Assembly (NCBI RefSeq): GCF_037811135.1 | Contig: NZ_CP149130.1 | Span: 1,422,501 to 1,486,500, forward strand | DNA: 64,000 nucleotides | DNA from: Aeromonas rivipollensis | GTDB taxonomy: Bacteria; Pseudomonadota; Gammaproteobacteria; Enterobacterales; Aeromonadaceae | Reading direction: 5' to 3' | Part shown: piece by piece, positions 10,425-19,260 of the stretch | How positions within the stretch are numbered: position 1 is the first letter of the stretch | How the letters are laid out: each line of letters opens with the position of its first letter | The notes under the pieces: model-generated | Told to the model about the DNA's origin: nothing | The model's input: the letters and a program-made list of their open reading frames with translations, nothing else | The model's database searches: none | Translations under genes and position numbers: made by a program

Positions 10425-11756
10425 TCAGAGGCGGGCGGTGGCGAGGTATTTCTCCATCTCCTCGGCGGGTACCATGCCGCCGCCGGTGGCCCACACCAGG
10501 TGGGTGGCCTGGGCCATGCGCCGGGCATCCAGAGCGCGCGATGCCTGCCAGTCGCCATCGGCGCTGACCCGCCAGGGGCCCGGCATGCCGGCCAGGGCCG
10601 AGGGCTCGAGGCGGATCTGCTCGTCCCGGGCCAGCAGCCCCAGCAGGTCATACATCTCCTGGTCGCTCAGGGTGTAGAAGCCATCGAGCAGCCGCTCCAT
10701 GGCGCGGCCGACGAAGCCGGAAGCACGCCCCACCGCCAGACCGTCGGCGGCGGTGAGGTTGTCTATGCCCAGATCCTGCACCGCAATAGCGTCGTGCAAT
10801 CCGGTGTGGACTCCGAGCAACATGCAGGGAGAGTGGGTGGGCTCGGCGAAGAAGCAGTGGACGTTGTCCCCGAACGCGAGCTTGAGGCCAAAGGCCACAC
10901 CGCCGGGGCCACCGCCGACACCGCAGGGCAGGTAGACGAAGAGCGGGTGCTCGGCATCCACCTTGATGCCCATCTCATCGAACTGCTTTTTCACCCGCTC
11001 ACCGGCTACCGAGTAGCCGAGGAACAGGGTGCGGGAGTTCTCGTCGTCGATGAAGAAGCAGTTGGGATCGCGCTCGGCCTCCTTGCGCCCCTGCTCCACA
11101 GCTACCCCGTAATCTTCGGCATATTCCACGACGATCACCCCGTGTTCGCGCAACTTGCGCTTCTTCCACTCCCGCGCATCGGCGGACATGTGGACTGTGA
11201 CGGTGAAGCCAAGCTTGGCACTCATGATGCCAATGGACATGCCGAGGTTGCCGGTCGACCCCACCGCAATGCTGTACTGGCCGAAGAAGTGGCGTAACTC
11301 GTCCGTGAACAGCTTGCGATAGTCGTCCTCTTCACAGAGCAATCCGGCCTTGATGGCCAGCCGTTCGGCGTGGGTCAGTACCTCGTAGATGCCGCCACGG
11401 GCCTTGATGGAGCCGGAGATGGGCAGGTGGCTGTCTTTTTTAAGCAACAACTTGCCGGTCAGCTCGACGCCGTAACGCTCATTGAGCGTTGCCTGCATCG
11501 CCGGGATGGCCGCTATCTCGGACTCCAGAATGCCCTTGCTGGCGCGGGTCTCGGGGAAGGCGTCACACATGTAGGGGGCGAAGCGGGCGAGCCGGGCGGA
11601 CGCATCCGCCACATCGTTGCCATCGAGCCCCACATAGGGCAGACCGACCGCCAGCGTAGTGACATTGGGGTTGAACCAGGTCACCGGCTCGAGCGCTATC
11701 AGGGATTGCACCAGCGGGAATTGGGTAATGAGCTGTTGGACGTCGATGTTTTTCAT
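10425..11756 (-). CDS. dsdA: D-serine ammonia-lyase
   Basis: 443 residues, PLP-dependent. It converts D-serine to pyruvate and ammonia, which both detoxifies D-serine and lets it serve as a carbon and nitrogen source. The PLP lysine lies in SGSIKARGG, and the cofactor phosphate loop is seen in [10 protein letters not shown]. Length matches E. coli DsdA. It follows dsdX by 16 bases on the same strand, so the pair is an operon. DsdC, encoded divergently upstream of dsdX, is the expected activator. Confidence 0.97.
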   Translation of the reverse strand: MKNIDVQQLITQFPLVQSLIALEPVTWFNPNVTTLAVGLPYVGLDGNDVADASARLARFAPYMCDAFPETRASKGILESEIAAIPAMQATLNERYGVELTGKLLLKKDSHLPISGSIKARGGIYEVLTHAERLAIKAGLLCEEDDYRKLFTDELRHFFGQYSIAVGSTGNLGMSIGIMSAKLGFTVTVHMSADAREWKKRKLREHGVIVVEYAEDYGVAVEQGRKEAERDPNCFFIDDENSRTLFLGYSVAGERVKKQFDEMGIKVDAEHPLFVYLPCGVGGGPGGVAFGLKLAFGDNVHCFFAEPTHSPCMLLGVHTGLHDAIAVQDLGIDNLTAADGLAVGRASGFVGRAMERLLDGFYTLSDQEMYDLLGLLARDEQIRLEPSALAGMPGPWRVSADGDWQASRALDARRMAQATHLVWATGGGMVPAEEMEKYLATARL

Positions 11757-11772
11757 GGGATGTCTCTGTCTT

Positions 11773-13110
11773 TTACACGATATAGGAGAGCAGGAAGGTA
11801 CCGGCCAGCGCCATCAGGGAGGCGACAAAGGTGGCACTGGTGTAGTACTTGAGCGTTTCATTCAGGGTGGCACCGCAATACTGTTTGACCAGCCAGAACA
11901 GGGAGTCGGTCACCATGGTGCAGCCGATGGCGCCTGAGCCGATGGCCAGGGTCATGATTTCGGGGCTGATCTCGGGGTAGTGCACCATGATGGGGGAGAC
12001 GATGGCGGTGGCCCCCATCATGGCGACGGTGGCCGAGCCCACGGCGGCGTGCAGCACTATGGCCACCAGCCAGGCGAGCAGTATGGGGTGCATGTCCAGC
12101 TGGGAGAGGATGGTCGCCAGGCTGTCCCCTAAGCCACTGGCCTTGAGCACGCCATTGAAGGCACCGCCCGCCCCTATGATGAGCAAGATGTTGGCGATGG
12201 AGGAGAAGCACTCCTCGGTCTTGTCCAGCAGCCCTTCCATCTTCATGCGCTGACGGATCCCCAGCACGTAGTAGGCGGTGAAGGCGGCGATGAACATGGC
12301 GGTGATGGGGTTGCCGATAAACTCCAACACTGTGTAGAGGTGGCTTGCGTGATCCATGTTGAGCTCGGCCACCGTCTTGGCCAGCATCAGCAGTATGGGC
12401 AGCAGCACGGTGAACAGCGAAGCGCTCAAGGTCGGGAGGCTTGCCTCATCCCGGGCCTTGATGTCGGCAAAGGCGGCGGGCACCTCCTTGAACGGCACCC
12501 GTTTGCCCAGCAGTTTCAGGAACAGGGGGCCGCCCACCAGGGAGGCAAAGAGCCCGACCGCGAGGCCATAGACGATGACGGAGCCGATGTCGGCACCCAG
12601 CTGACTGGTGACGTAGAGCGCGGCCGGGTGGGGTGGCACTATGCAGTGCACGGCCATCAGGGCGGTGCAGAGCGGGATGGCCAGGGTCAGCAGCGAGGTT
12701 CTGGTCTTGCGGGCGATGGAGAAGGCGAGCGGAATGAGCAGCACCACACCGACTTCGACAAACAACGTGATGCCGCACACCAGACCGACCAGCACCATGA
12801 TGACCTGAGGCGAGAGCCAGCGGCACTTTTGCAGGGCGAGACCGATGCGCTCCGCCGCCCCCGATACCTCCATCATCTTGCCGAGTATGGTGCCAAGGCC
12901 GATGACGGCGGCGAGAAAGCCCAGGGTGCCGCCTATGCCTTCCTCCATGGCGTTGACCATCTTGACCGGGTTCATCCCCATCATGGTGCCGACATAGAAG
13001 CTCGCCAGCAGCAAAGCCAGGAAAGGATGCACCTTGCCTTTCACTATGGTGAAGACAATCAGAATGATGCTAGTCAGCAAGGTACCGACGACCCACACTT
13101 CAGAATTCAT
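11773..13110 (-). CDS. dsdX: D-serine permease, GntP family
   Basis: 445 residues with about twelve hydrophobic segments. It is a gluconate-permease-family proton symporter. The [20 protein letters not shown] start, the [17 protein letters not shown] stretch and the position next to dsdA identify it as the D-serine importer rather than a gluconate carrier. First gene of the dsdXA operon, divergent from dsdC across 227 bases. Confidence 0.93.
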   Translation of the reverse strand: MNSEVWVVGTLLTSIILIVFTIVKGKVHPFLALLLASFYVGTMMGMNPVKMVNAMEEGIGGTLGFLAAVIGLGTILGKMMEVSGAAERIGLALQKCRWLSPQVIMVLVGLVCGITLFVEVGVVLLIPLAFSIARKTRTSLLTLAIPLCTALMAVHCIVPPHPAALYVTSQLGADIGSVIVYGLAVGLFASLVGGPLFLKLLGKRVPFKEVPAAFADIKARDEASLPTLSASLFTVLLPILLMLAKTVAELNMDHASHLYTVLEFIGNPITAMFIAAFTAYYVLGIRQRMKMEGLLDKTEECFSSIANILLIIGAGGAFNGVLKASGLGDSLATILSQLDMHPILLAWLVAIVLHAAVGSATVAMMGATAIVSPIMVHYPEISPEIMTLAIGSGAIGCTMVTDSLFWLVKQYCGATLNETLKYYTSATFVASLMALAGTFLLSYIV

Positions 13111-13337
13111 ACTGCGCCTCTATGTGTCATGAATGATGATTAGGCGCCTATTGAATGAAAATGACGGGCGGCTGACAAATGATGAAAACGACCTCTTGGA
13201 TGAGCTGCATTGATGCAAAGGTGCCGCATTCATCACATTTAGCGGTATTTCTGTGACTTGGGTTCGGTTACGTCATCCTAAATATGGGCGTCCGGGATAT
13301 CATGACGGCGATATTGAGCCTGTGATGGGGAAGGCGG

Positions 13338-14282
13338 ATGTATACCGAAGACAACTATGTATCGAGAAACAAGCTGCTGAACGGTTATCAGCTATCCAAG
13401 CTGCACACCTTCGAGGCGGCGGCTCGCCACAGCTCCTTCGCCCTGGCGGCGGATGAGCTGGCGCTCAGCCCGAGCGCGGTGAGCCACCGGATAGGTGCGC
13501 TGGAAGAGGAGCTCGGCTTCAAGCTGTTCCAGCGCTTTCACCGCAAGGTGATGCTGACGACTGAGGGGCAGCGGGTCTTCTGGGCACTCAAGTCGTCACT
13601 GGAGTTCATCAATCAGGAGATCCTGGAGATCAAGAATCAGGAGCTGTCCGGTTCCCTGACTGTTTACTCCCGCCCCTCCATCGCCCAGTGCTGGTTGGTG
13701 CCGCGGCTCGCGGATTTTTCCCGCCTGCATCCCCAGATCGATCTCAACATCATGACCGGCAACGAGAACGTCAACCTGCACGGCTATGGCATCGACCTGA
13801 CGATCTATTTCGACGACAAGGTGCCGGAGCGGCTCGCCATCCACCCGCTGATGGATGAATACATGGTGCCGGTGTGCAGCCCCGAATATGCCGAGCGGCA
13901 CCAGTTGCTCGATAACCCGGATAACTTGAACCACTGCCGCCTGCTGCACGACAGGCAGGCCTGGGGATATGACTCCGACACCGACGAGTGGTGCAGCTGG
14001 GCTCGCCAGGCCGGGATCTCCCTCGATGGCTGCCAGTCGAGCATGGGCTTCGATCGTTCCGATCTCGCCATCATCGCCGCCATCAATCATGCCGGCGTGG
14101 CCATGGGCCGCAAGAACCTGGTGCGCCAGCGGCTGGAGCGCAACGAACTGGTGGAGCCCTTCCCGGGCAAGGCGGTTCGCTGCCATCAGCGCTACTACAT
14201 GGCCACGCTCCCCCATCGCCAGTGCCCCAAGATCCAGGCATTCATCGAATGGATAAGCGCCCAGGCAAAGGAAATTGATTGA
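13338..14282 (+). CDS. dsdC: LysR-family activator of D-serine catabolism
   Basis: 314 residues. The N-terminal winged helix-turn-helix contains SFALAADELALSPSAVSHRI, and the middle stretch SRPSIAQCWLVP matches E. coli DsdC closely. The effector-binding half follows. In E. coli the protein activates dsdXA when D-serine is present. A GGGGAAGG ribosome site is a few bases before the ATG. The 227-base divergent spacer should hold its binding sites; no clear CRP site was found there. Confidence 0.94.
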   Translation: MYTEDNYVSRNKLLNGYQLSKLHTFEAAARHSSFALAADELALSPSAVSHRIGALEEELGFKLFQRFHRKVMLTTEGQRVFWALKSSLEFINQEILEIKNQELSGSLTVYSRPSIAQCWLVPRLADFSRLHPQIDLNIMTGNENVNLHGYGIDLTIYFDDKVPERLAIHPLMDEYMVPVCSPEYAERHQLLDNPDNLNHCRLLHDRQAWGYDSDTDEWCSWARQAGISLDGCQSSMGFDRSDLAIIAAINHAGVAMGRKNLVRQRLERNELVEPFPGKAVRCHQRYYMATLPHRQCPKIQAFIEWISAQAKEID

Positions 14283-14675
14283 ACCAGGGGCGGGGATACA
14301 GAGTGCTGCCCGGTCTCGATCTCGTTTCATTCGACCTTAGAATGAAGCGGACGATATTTGTACATTTCGTGCTGGTGGCTGTGGGTCGCGGTATGGCTTG
14401 TTATATATGAATGCAGGTTCTTGGATGACACCCCTTTTATCTCTGTGACAAATACCTGGAGAAGTGGGGCCGATTAACCCATGTTGAAGAAATAATGTCA
14501 GTTGAGCGGCGATCCGATAAGATCCCTGATGTGAATTAACCACAATGAATAATGACCATGAGATTGTCAGGAATAGCGCTGGCGCTATAAAATCATTATG
14601 TTGTTATCGAGTGGACATGCTATTCTCAAAATGAGTTATCCCTGTGACATACAAAAATAATTCTGTGAGGAAGTA
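14283..14675. other. Intergenic region before hns, 393 bases
   Basis: A TTCATTC/GAATGAA inverted repeat at about 14326-14346 lies just after dsdC and may end its transcript, though no T-run follows. The right half, with A+T-rich tracts from 14560 to 14675, should hold the hns promoter and leader. No ORF is supported. Confidence 0.5.
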
Positions 14676-15083
14676 ATGAACGAGTTTCTGAAGGTTCTGC
14701 TGAACATTCGCAGCTTGCGCGCTGCCATTCGTGAACTGCCGTTTGAGCAACTGCAAGAAGCGAAAGAAAAGTTTGATCTGGTATATAACGAGCGTGCCGA
14801 GTCCGTAGAGCAAGAGCGGGCCGAGCAGGAAGAGCGTCAGCGCAAGCTGAGCGAATTTACCGAGATGCTGCAACAGGCTGGCATCGACCCGCGCGAGCTG
14901 ATCGGCAGCGTGGCCACTCCGGCCGCTGCTGGCGCGACCAAGAGCAAGCGTGCTCCGCGTCCTGCCAAATACAAGTATCAGGAAGATGGTCAGGAGAAGA
15001 CCTGGACCGGCCAGGGCCGCATGCCCAAAGCCATTGCCGAGCAAGTTGCGCTGGGCAAGGATCTGAACGACTTCCTGATCTGA
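14676..15083 (+). CDS. hns: H-NS-family nucleoid protein
   Basis: 135 residues. The N-terminal 80 residues form the charged coiled-coil oligomerisation half. An Ala/Lys linker with SKRAPRPAKY leads to the DNA-binding motif TWTGQGRMPKAIAEQ, the H-NS signature. It silences A+T-rich and horizontally acquired DNA. A GAGGAAG ribosome site is 5 bases before the ATG, and a strong terminator follows. Single gene. Confidence 0.95.
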   Translation: MNEFLKVLLNIRSLRAAIRELPFEQLQEAKEKFDLVYNERAESVEQERAEQEERQRKLSEFTEMLQQAGIDPRELIGSVATPAAAGATKSKRAPRPAKYKYQEDGQEKTWTGQGRMPKAIAEQVALGKDLNDFLI

Positions 15084-15102
15084 TTGTCAGGATAGCGTCG
15101 TC

Positions 15103-15136
15103 AATAATGCCGCCCAAGGGGCGGCATTATTATTTT
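15103..15136 (+). terminator. Intrinsic terminator after hns
   Basis: AATAATGCCGCCC pairs perfectly with GGGCGGCATTATT around three bases, followed by ATTTT. Confidence 0.9.
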
Positions 15137-15294
15137 CAGGATCCTGTCTATCTATTGCCCATCCAGGAAGCCCCTAATTAGGGCCGCCTGTCCACAATAG
15201 CCATGACCATCATGGGCCAATAAAAAGTATCCATTGGCGGTAAGCCAATCGCTGTCGCGCCTCGCCTGTGACACAATGAGGACTCATACAGCCC

Positions 15295-15327
15295 ATTTGT
15301 TATCTCTGATGACACAAGATAACAAAT
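15295..15327. repeat. Perfect 11-base inverted repeat
   Basis: ATTTGTTATCT and AGATAACAAAT are separated by 11 bases. It could be a dimeric regulator site, since the half-sites are about two helical turns apart, or an RNA hairpin. Confidence 0.75.
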
Positions 15328-15362
15328 AATGGCTCGTCGCCGTGGGATGAAATAGGTGGATT

Positions 15363-15403
15363 GGCGGCCATGCCTCCTGCTTTGCCTGGCCGCCCATTTT
15401 TCT
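15363..15403 (+). terminator. Orphan intrinsic terminator
   Basis: A GGCGGCCA/TGGCCGCC stem, extended by two more pairs past a mismatch, is followed by CATTTTTCT on the plus strand. No ORF ends here, and the hns terminator is 230 bases earlier. Confidence 0.6.
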
Positions 15404-15558
15404 ATCAATGGGGAAATTCTTGTCCCTCTCGCACTATTTTTCGTTCCCCATGACTGCCCTATTTGACACCCCTGTTCAGACAATATGTGAATGTCATTTA
15501 TCGGTGCAGAGATTGAATAGGGGCCTGGCGACCCCGCTGCGAATAAATAGGAAATAGG

Positions 15559-16665
15559 TCAGCTGACCGGCTGGCCGAGATCACTGCGAAGGGGAATGGC
15601 GCGACTGTTTGCAAATTGACGGCGCGCCATGACCCCATCGGCCAGCATGGCCAGCAGGCTCTCACTCTCTTCCCAGCCAAGGCAGGCATCGGTGACCGAC
15701 AAGCCATATTGCAGCTCACTCAGTGGCGCCGGTTTCTGGCTGCCCCCTTGCAGAAAGCTCTCGACCATGACGGCGACAACGGCAGTGCTCCCGCCCCGCA
15801 ACTGGCGGCAGAGCTCCCCGGCGACCAGGAGCTGGTTCTGGTGCAGCTTCTGGCTGTTGCCGTGGCTGCAATCCACCATCAGCCGAGGGTTGAGCCCCTG
15901 GCGCGCCAGGCGTTCGGCCGCGTCCATCACGTCGCTCTGGTGATAGTTCGGCAGGGTGCCGCCGCGCAGTATGATATGGCCGCCCGGATTGCCTTCGCTC
16001 TTGATCACCACCATGCCCCCCTGACTGCCAGGAGCGGTGAACAGGTGGGAGGCCTCGCTGGCCAAGATGGCATCGATGGCCACCCGGATGTTGCCGTCGG
16101 TGCCGTTCTTGAAGCCGACGGGGCAGGGCAGGGCCGAGGCCAGTTGCCTGTGTACCTGGGATTCGGTGGTGCGGGCGCCGATCGCCCCCCAACTGATGAG
16201 ATCCGCCAGATAGAGGAAGCTGGTGGTATCGAGGAACTCGGTGGCAGTGGCCAGCCCCAGCCGGTTGATGTCGAGCAGCAGCTGACGGGCCAGGTGGAGC
16301 CCGTGACCGATGTCGTTACTGCCATCGAGATGAGGATCGAATACCAGTCCCTTCCAGCCGACTGTGGTGCGCGGTTTCTCGAAATAGGTGCGCATCACTA
16401 TCTGCAGGCTCTCCTGATACTCGGTGGCGAGCCGTGCCAGCCTTTTCGCATAATCGAGGGCGGCGACGGGGTCGTGGATGGAGCAGGGGCCTATCACCAC
16501 CAGCAGGCGATCGTCCGCCCCGCTCAGGATCTGGCGTACCTGGTGGCGGTGCTGGTCAATGTGCTGCGCCATATCGGCCGAGCAGGGATGCTGTGCCAAC
16601 AGGTCGGCAGGGGTGGGGAGCGCCTCCACCGCGAAGGCGCGCATTACCGAATTCAAAACTGCCAT
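15559..16665 (-). CDS. DAHP synthase, class I, Fur-box controlled
   Basis: 368 residues. It condenses phosphoenolpyruvate and erythrose 4-phosphate, the first step to chorismate. Metal ligands are visible in GPCSIHD, DCSHGNS and the VESFL glutamate, and the C-terminal TDACLGW is typical of AroF/G/H-type enzymes. An AAGG ribosome site lies before the ATG. A 16-of-19 match to the Fur box lies about 100 bases upstream. E. coli AroF, AroG and AroH answer to aromatic amino acids, so iron control suggests a copy devoted to catechol siderophore supply; that role is inferred. The next gene upstream, a siderophore reductase, has its own Fur-like box. Confidence 0.93.
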   Translation of the reverse strand: MAVLNSVMRAFAVEALPTPADLLAQHPCSADMAQHIDQHRHQVRQILSGADDRLLVVIGPCSIHDPVAALDYAKRLARLATEYQESLQIVMRTYFEKPRTTVGWKGLVFDPHLDGSNDIGHGLHLARQLLLDINRLGLATATEFLDTTSFLYLADLISWGAIGARTTESQVHRQLASALPCPVGFKNGTDGNIRVAIDAILASEASHLFTAPGSQGGMVVIKSEGNPGGHIILRGGTLPNYHQSDVMDAAERLARQGLNPRLMVDCSHGNSQKLHQNQLLVAGELCRQLRGGSTAVVAVMVESFLQGGSQKPAPLSELQYGLSVTDACLGWEESESLLAMLADGVMARRQFANSRAIPLRSDLGQPVS

Positions 16666-16763
16666 CTGGGGTTACCTTGCTGTGCAAATGGGGTCGACGA
16701 TGGGCCCGGAACGCCCGGGAGTCTGGAACAGAGGGTCTGCGCCCAGGACATATCGTCTTTATT

Positions 16764-16782
16764 GAGAGTGATTATCATTATC
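16764..16782 (-). promoter_or_regulatory. Fur box before the DAHP synthase gene
   Basis: The 19 bases match the consensus GATAATGATAATCATTATC at 16 positions. It lies upstream of the DAHP synthase start and downstream of the siderophore reductase stop, so it serves the synthase gene. Confidence 0.85.
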
Positions 16783-16925
16783 TTGCTGTCCGTCTCAAAT
16801 GCAAGCACTACCGAGAGGATCACCAAAGATGGGGGGCGGGCCGTAAGAGGGGGAGGGGAGAATGGCAACCAGGCCCGCTCCCGAGCGGGAGAAGGCCTGA
16901 CAAGTACAAGGAATACAGGTGGTTA

Positions 16926-17732
16926 TCAGCTATCCATCACGACGTGGCGATCCTGATGGTAGGCGTCTTCATCCTTGCCGCTGCGCCAGTAAGGCACGGC
17001 GTAGACCCGCTGGCGATCGGTGTCCAGGGTTCGCCTGACATGACGACGCAGGGGCACCACCAGACCCTCTTCCCCCCCGAACCAGAAATAACTTCCCTCG
17101 GCGGCCATGGGCTGGGCGGTGAAGTACTCCACTAGGGGGCCGGTCTGGTCCGGCGTGCCGACAAACCAGCGCAGGCTGACGCTTACTGGCAGCGACAGAT
17201 CCTGCACATCGTCCTGATGGGGCACCAGCAGGGCGATATGGCCCCGGGCCTCTGCCGGCATCACCTCGGCCATGGCGCTGATGGCGGGCAGGGAGGTGAG
17301 ATCGCCGGCCATGTAGTAGTGATCGGCCAGCTGCAACATGGGGTCCGGGCCGCCCGGGCCCGAGATGGCGAGCCTGTCCCCCGGCTTGGCGTGGAGGGCG
17401 AAGCGGCTGGCGGGGCCGACATCACCGTGCAGGGCGAAGTCGATGTCGATCTCCAGGGCCTCGCGGCGGAAGGCGCGGATGGTGAAGGTGCGGATGATGG
17501 GCTTCTGGCTCGGATCCTCCCAACGGGGACCCTTGGGGGTCGGGGTGGGCAGCACTATTTCGCTCTGGCCCGGCCGGGGCAGCATGATCTTGATATGGGC
17601 GCCGCCACAGCTGAAGGGGTAATCCGCCAATTCGGGGCTGGTCAGGCAGACTCGGCGCAGATGGGGGCTCACATCGTGGACATGCTTGACGGTGAGCAGG
17701 CGAGGGCGATTGACCGGGGCGGACTGTGACAT
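16926..17732 (-). CDS. Siderophore-interacting FAD/NAD(P)H reductase, ViuB/YqjH type
   Basis: 268 residues. Residues 1-130 form the FAD-binding barrel with the RTFTIR flavin motif (RxYT/S-type), then a GPGG loop and a C-terminal reductase domain ending in WFGGEEG and YWR-GKDED. Family members reduce ferric siderophores in the cytosol to release iron. A Fur-like box (14 of 19) lies about 40 bases before the start. The neighbour downstream is an iron-controlled DAHP synthase, which agrees with a catechol siderophore as substrate; this part is inference. Confidence 0.92.
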   Translation of the reverse strand: MSQSAPVNRPRLLTVKHVHDVSPHLRRVCLTSPELADYPFSCGGAHIKIMLPRPGQSEIVLPTPTPKGPRWEDPSQKPIIRTFTIRAFRREALEIDIDFALHGDVGPASRFALHAKPGDRLAISGPGGPDPMLQLADHYYMAGDLTSLPAISAMAEVMPAEARGHIALLVPHQDDVQDLSLPVSVSLRWFVGTPDQTGPLVEYFTAQPMAAEGSYFWFGGEEGLVVPLRRHVRRTLDTDRQRVYAVPYWRSGKDEDAYHQDRHVVMDS

Positions 17733-17769
17733 TTGAGTACTCCTGACAGACGAGAGCGCTCATTTTTCA

Positions 17770-17788
17770 TTAAATGAAAATTATTATC
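17770..17788 (-). promoter_or_regulatory. Probable Fur box before the siderophore reductase
   Basis: 14 of 19 positions match the Fur consensus, including the full ATTATC end. It sits about 40 bases upstream of the reductase start. Confidence 0.7.
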
Positions 17789-17866
17789 AATTGCTTTGTG
17801 GCAGGGAAGGGGCAAGGGCAGCCAGCATGGAGGCCATGCCGGCTGCCCTGGGTGACTGACCGGACT

Positions 17867-19258
17867 CTAGCTCCGATCGCTCCCTCCCAGCGCCCGGTAG
17901 ATCCCGGCCATGGTCTTGAGCTGGCTCTGTTGCTGGGCCAGCACGCCGAGCTCGGCATCCCACAGTCGATTCTGCTCGTCCAGCCAGGGCTGAACCCCGG
18001 TGGCGCCCGCCAGGAAGCGGGCCCCCGCCAGCCGTTCGGCCTCTTTGGCATAGGCCAGCTGCTGCTCGAGATAACGCAGCCGCTGTTCCCCCTGCTGGCG
18101 AGCGGCCAGGCCGTCCTCCACCTCCAGCAGGGCCGTATAGAGCTGCTTGCGAAACTCGGTCTCGGCTATCTGATAGTCAATCTCGGAGCTCGCGATGGAG
18201 AGCCGGGTCTTGTTGTACTCGAGGAAGGGGAGCGCCAGGGTCGCGCCCAGGGTCCCCACCGGGTTTTGCAGCACCTGGGTCAGGGTGTCCGAGGTGGTGC
18301 TGGCGCCGCCGGTGAGGCTGAGGGTGGGGTAGAAACCGGTGCGGATCTCGTCCCCTCTGGCCAGCGTCTTGCGAAGGCGCAGCTCGGCGGCCCGCACGTC
18401 TGGGCGCCTGCTCAGCACATCGGCGGGAATGCCGACCGCCAGCGTCGGAATGGGGCCCATGGCGAGGGACGTCGGAGCAAACTCCAGCGGGCCGCTGCTG
18501 CGGCCGAGCAGCAGGCGCAGGGCGTTGCCGGCCTGCTCCCGTTGCAGGGTGAGGGAGGCGAGCTCCGCCTGCTTGCCAGCTTTCTGCTGGCTGGCCTGCA
18601 CCAGATCGAGGCGGGTGACGGCCCCGGCGTCGTATTTTGCCCGGGTCAGCCGCTCTATCCGCTCGTAGTTGGCCAGCTGACGCTCGCCAAGGGAGAGGGC
18701 CGAGCCAAGGTAAGCCAGCTGCCAGTATTGCTCCAGGGTCTTGCCTACCAGCATCAGGCGGGTGGCGGCGCTATCCTGCTCGCTGGCCTCTGCCTCCCAC
18801 TGGGCCTGATCCCGCACCGAGGCGAGCCTGCCCCAGAGATCCACCTCATAGCTCAGGTTGAAGGAGGGGCCCAGGTTGCTGCTGGCGCTGCCGTCCTTCA
18901 TGTTCTTGTTGCCGCTCGCCCCCAGGCTGGCGTTGACCGAAGGGGTGAGGTTGGTGTCGGCGAGATCGGCGCCGAGCAGGGCGCTCTTGAGCCTGAGCCC
19001 CGCCACCTGCATGTCCGGGTTGGCCGCGAGCACCTTATCGACAAGTTGGTCGAGGGCGGGATCCTGGAACCCCTGCCACCAGAGCCCGGCCTGCTGGCCG
19101 CCAAGATCCCGGGCGTCCTGCTGCCACTGCGGCGCCACGTCCAGCTCGGGTCTGTGGTAGGTGCTCTGCTGGCTGCAGGCACTGAGGCAGGTGGTGAGAA
19201 TCAGGCTAAGAGCTGTTCTCGACAAGCGGCTGCGCTCCTGGCTGGATAAGTTGTGCAT
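17867..19258 (-). CDS. Outer-membrane efflux lipoprotein, NodT/TolC type
   Basis: 463 residues. A lipoprotein signal ends in LSAC, followed by the YHRPELDVAPQW start common in NodT-type channels and two repeated coiled-coil/outer-membrane halves. It should form the exit duct for the MacAB pump encoded directly upstream. Three successive ATG codons overlap the macB stop; the third (19258) is used because GAGGGA lies 6 bases before it, but 19264 or 19261 are possible. Third gene of a macA-macB-channel operon. Confidence 0.92.
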   Translation of the reverse strand: MHNLSSQERSRLSRTALSLILTTCLSACSQQSTYHRPELDVAPQWQQDARDLGGQQAGLWWQGFQDPALDQLVDKVLAANPDMQVAGLRLKSALLGADLADTNLTPSVNASLGASGNKNMKDGSASSNLGPSFNLSYEVDLWGRLASVRDQAQWEAEASEQDSAATRLMLVGKTLEQYWQLAYLGSALSLGERQLANYERIERLTRAKYDAGAVTRLDLVQASQQKAGKQAELASLTLQREQAGNALRLLLGRSSGPLEFAPTSLAMGPIPTLAVGIPADVLSRRPDVRAAELRLRKTLARGDEIRTGFYPTLSLTGGASTTSDTLTQVLQNPVGTLGATLALPFLEYNKTRLSIASSEIDYQIAETEFRKQLYTALLEVEDGLAARQQGEQRLRYLEQQLAYAKEAERLAGARFLAGATGVQPWLDEQNRLWDAELGVLAQQQSQLKTMAGIYRALGGSDRS

Positions 19259-19260
19259 CA

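Larger units (their letters stand above)
15084..15558. other. Intergenic region, 475 bases, with inverted repeat and orphan terminator
   Basis: No protein gene is supported. It contains the hns terminator, a perfect 11-base inverted repeat (15295-15327), and a second terminator-like hairpin (15363-15403) not attached to any ORF. A short RNA gene is possible between about 15200 and 15403. The right end lies just past the stop of the DAHP synthase gene. Confidence 0.5.
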
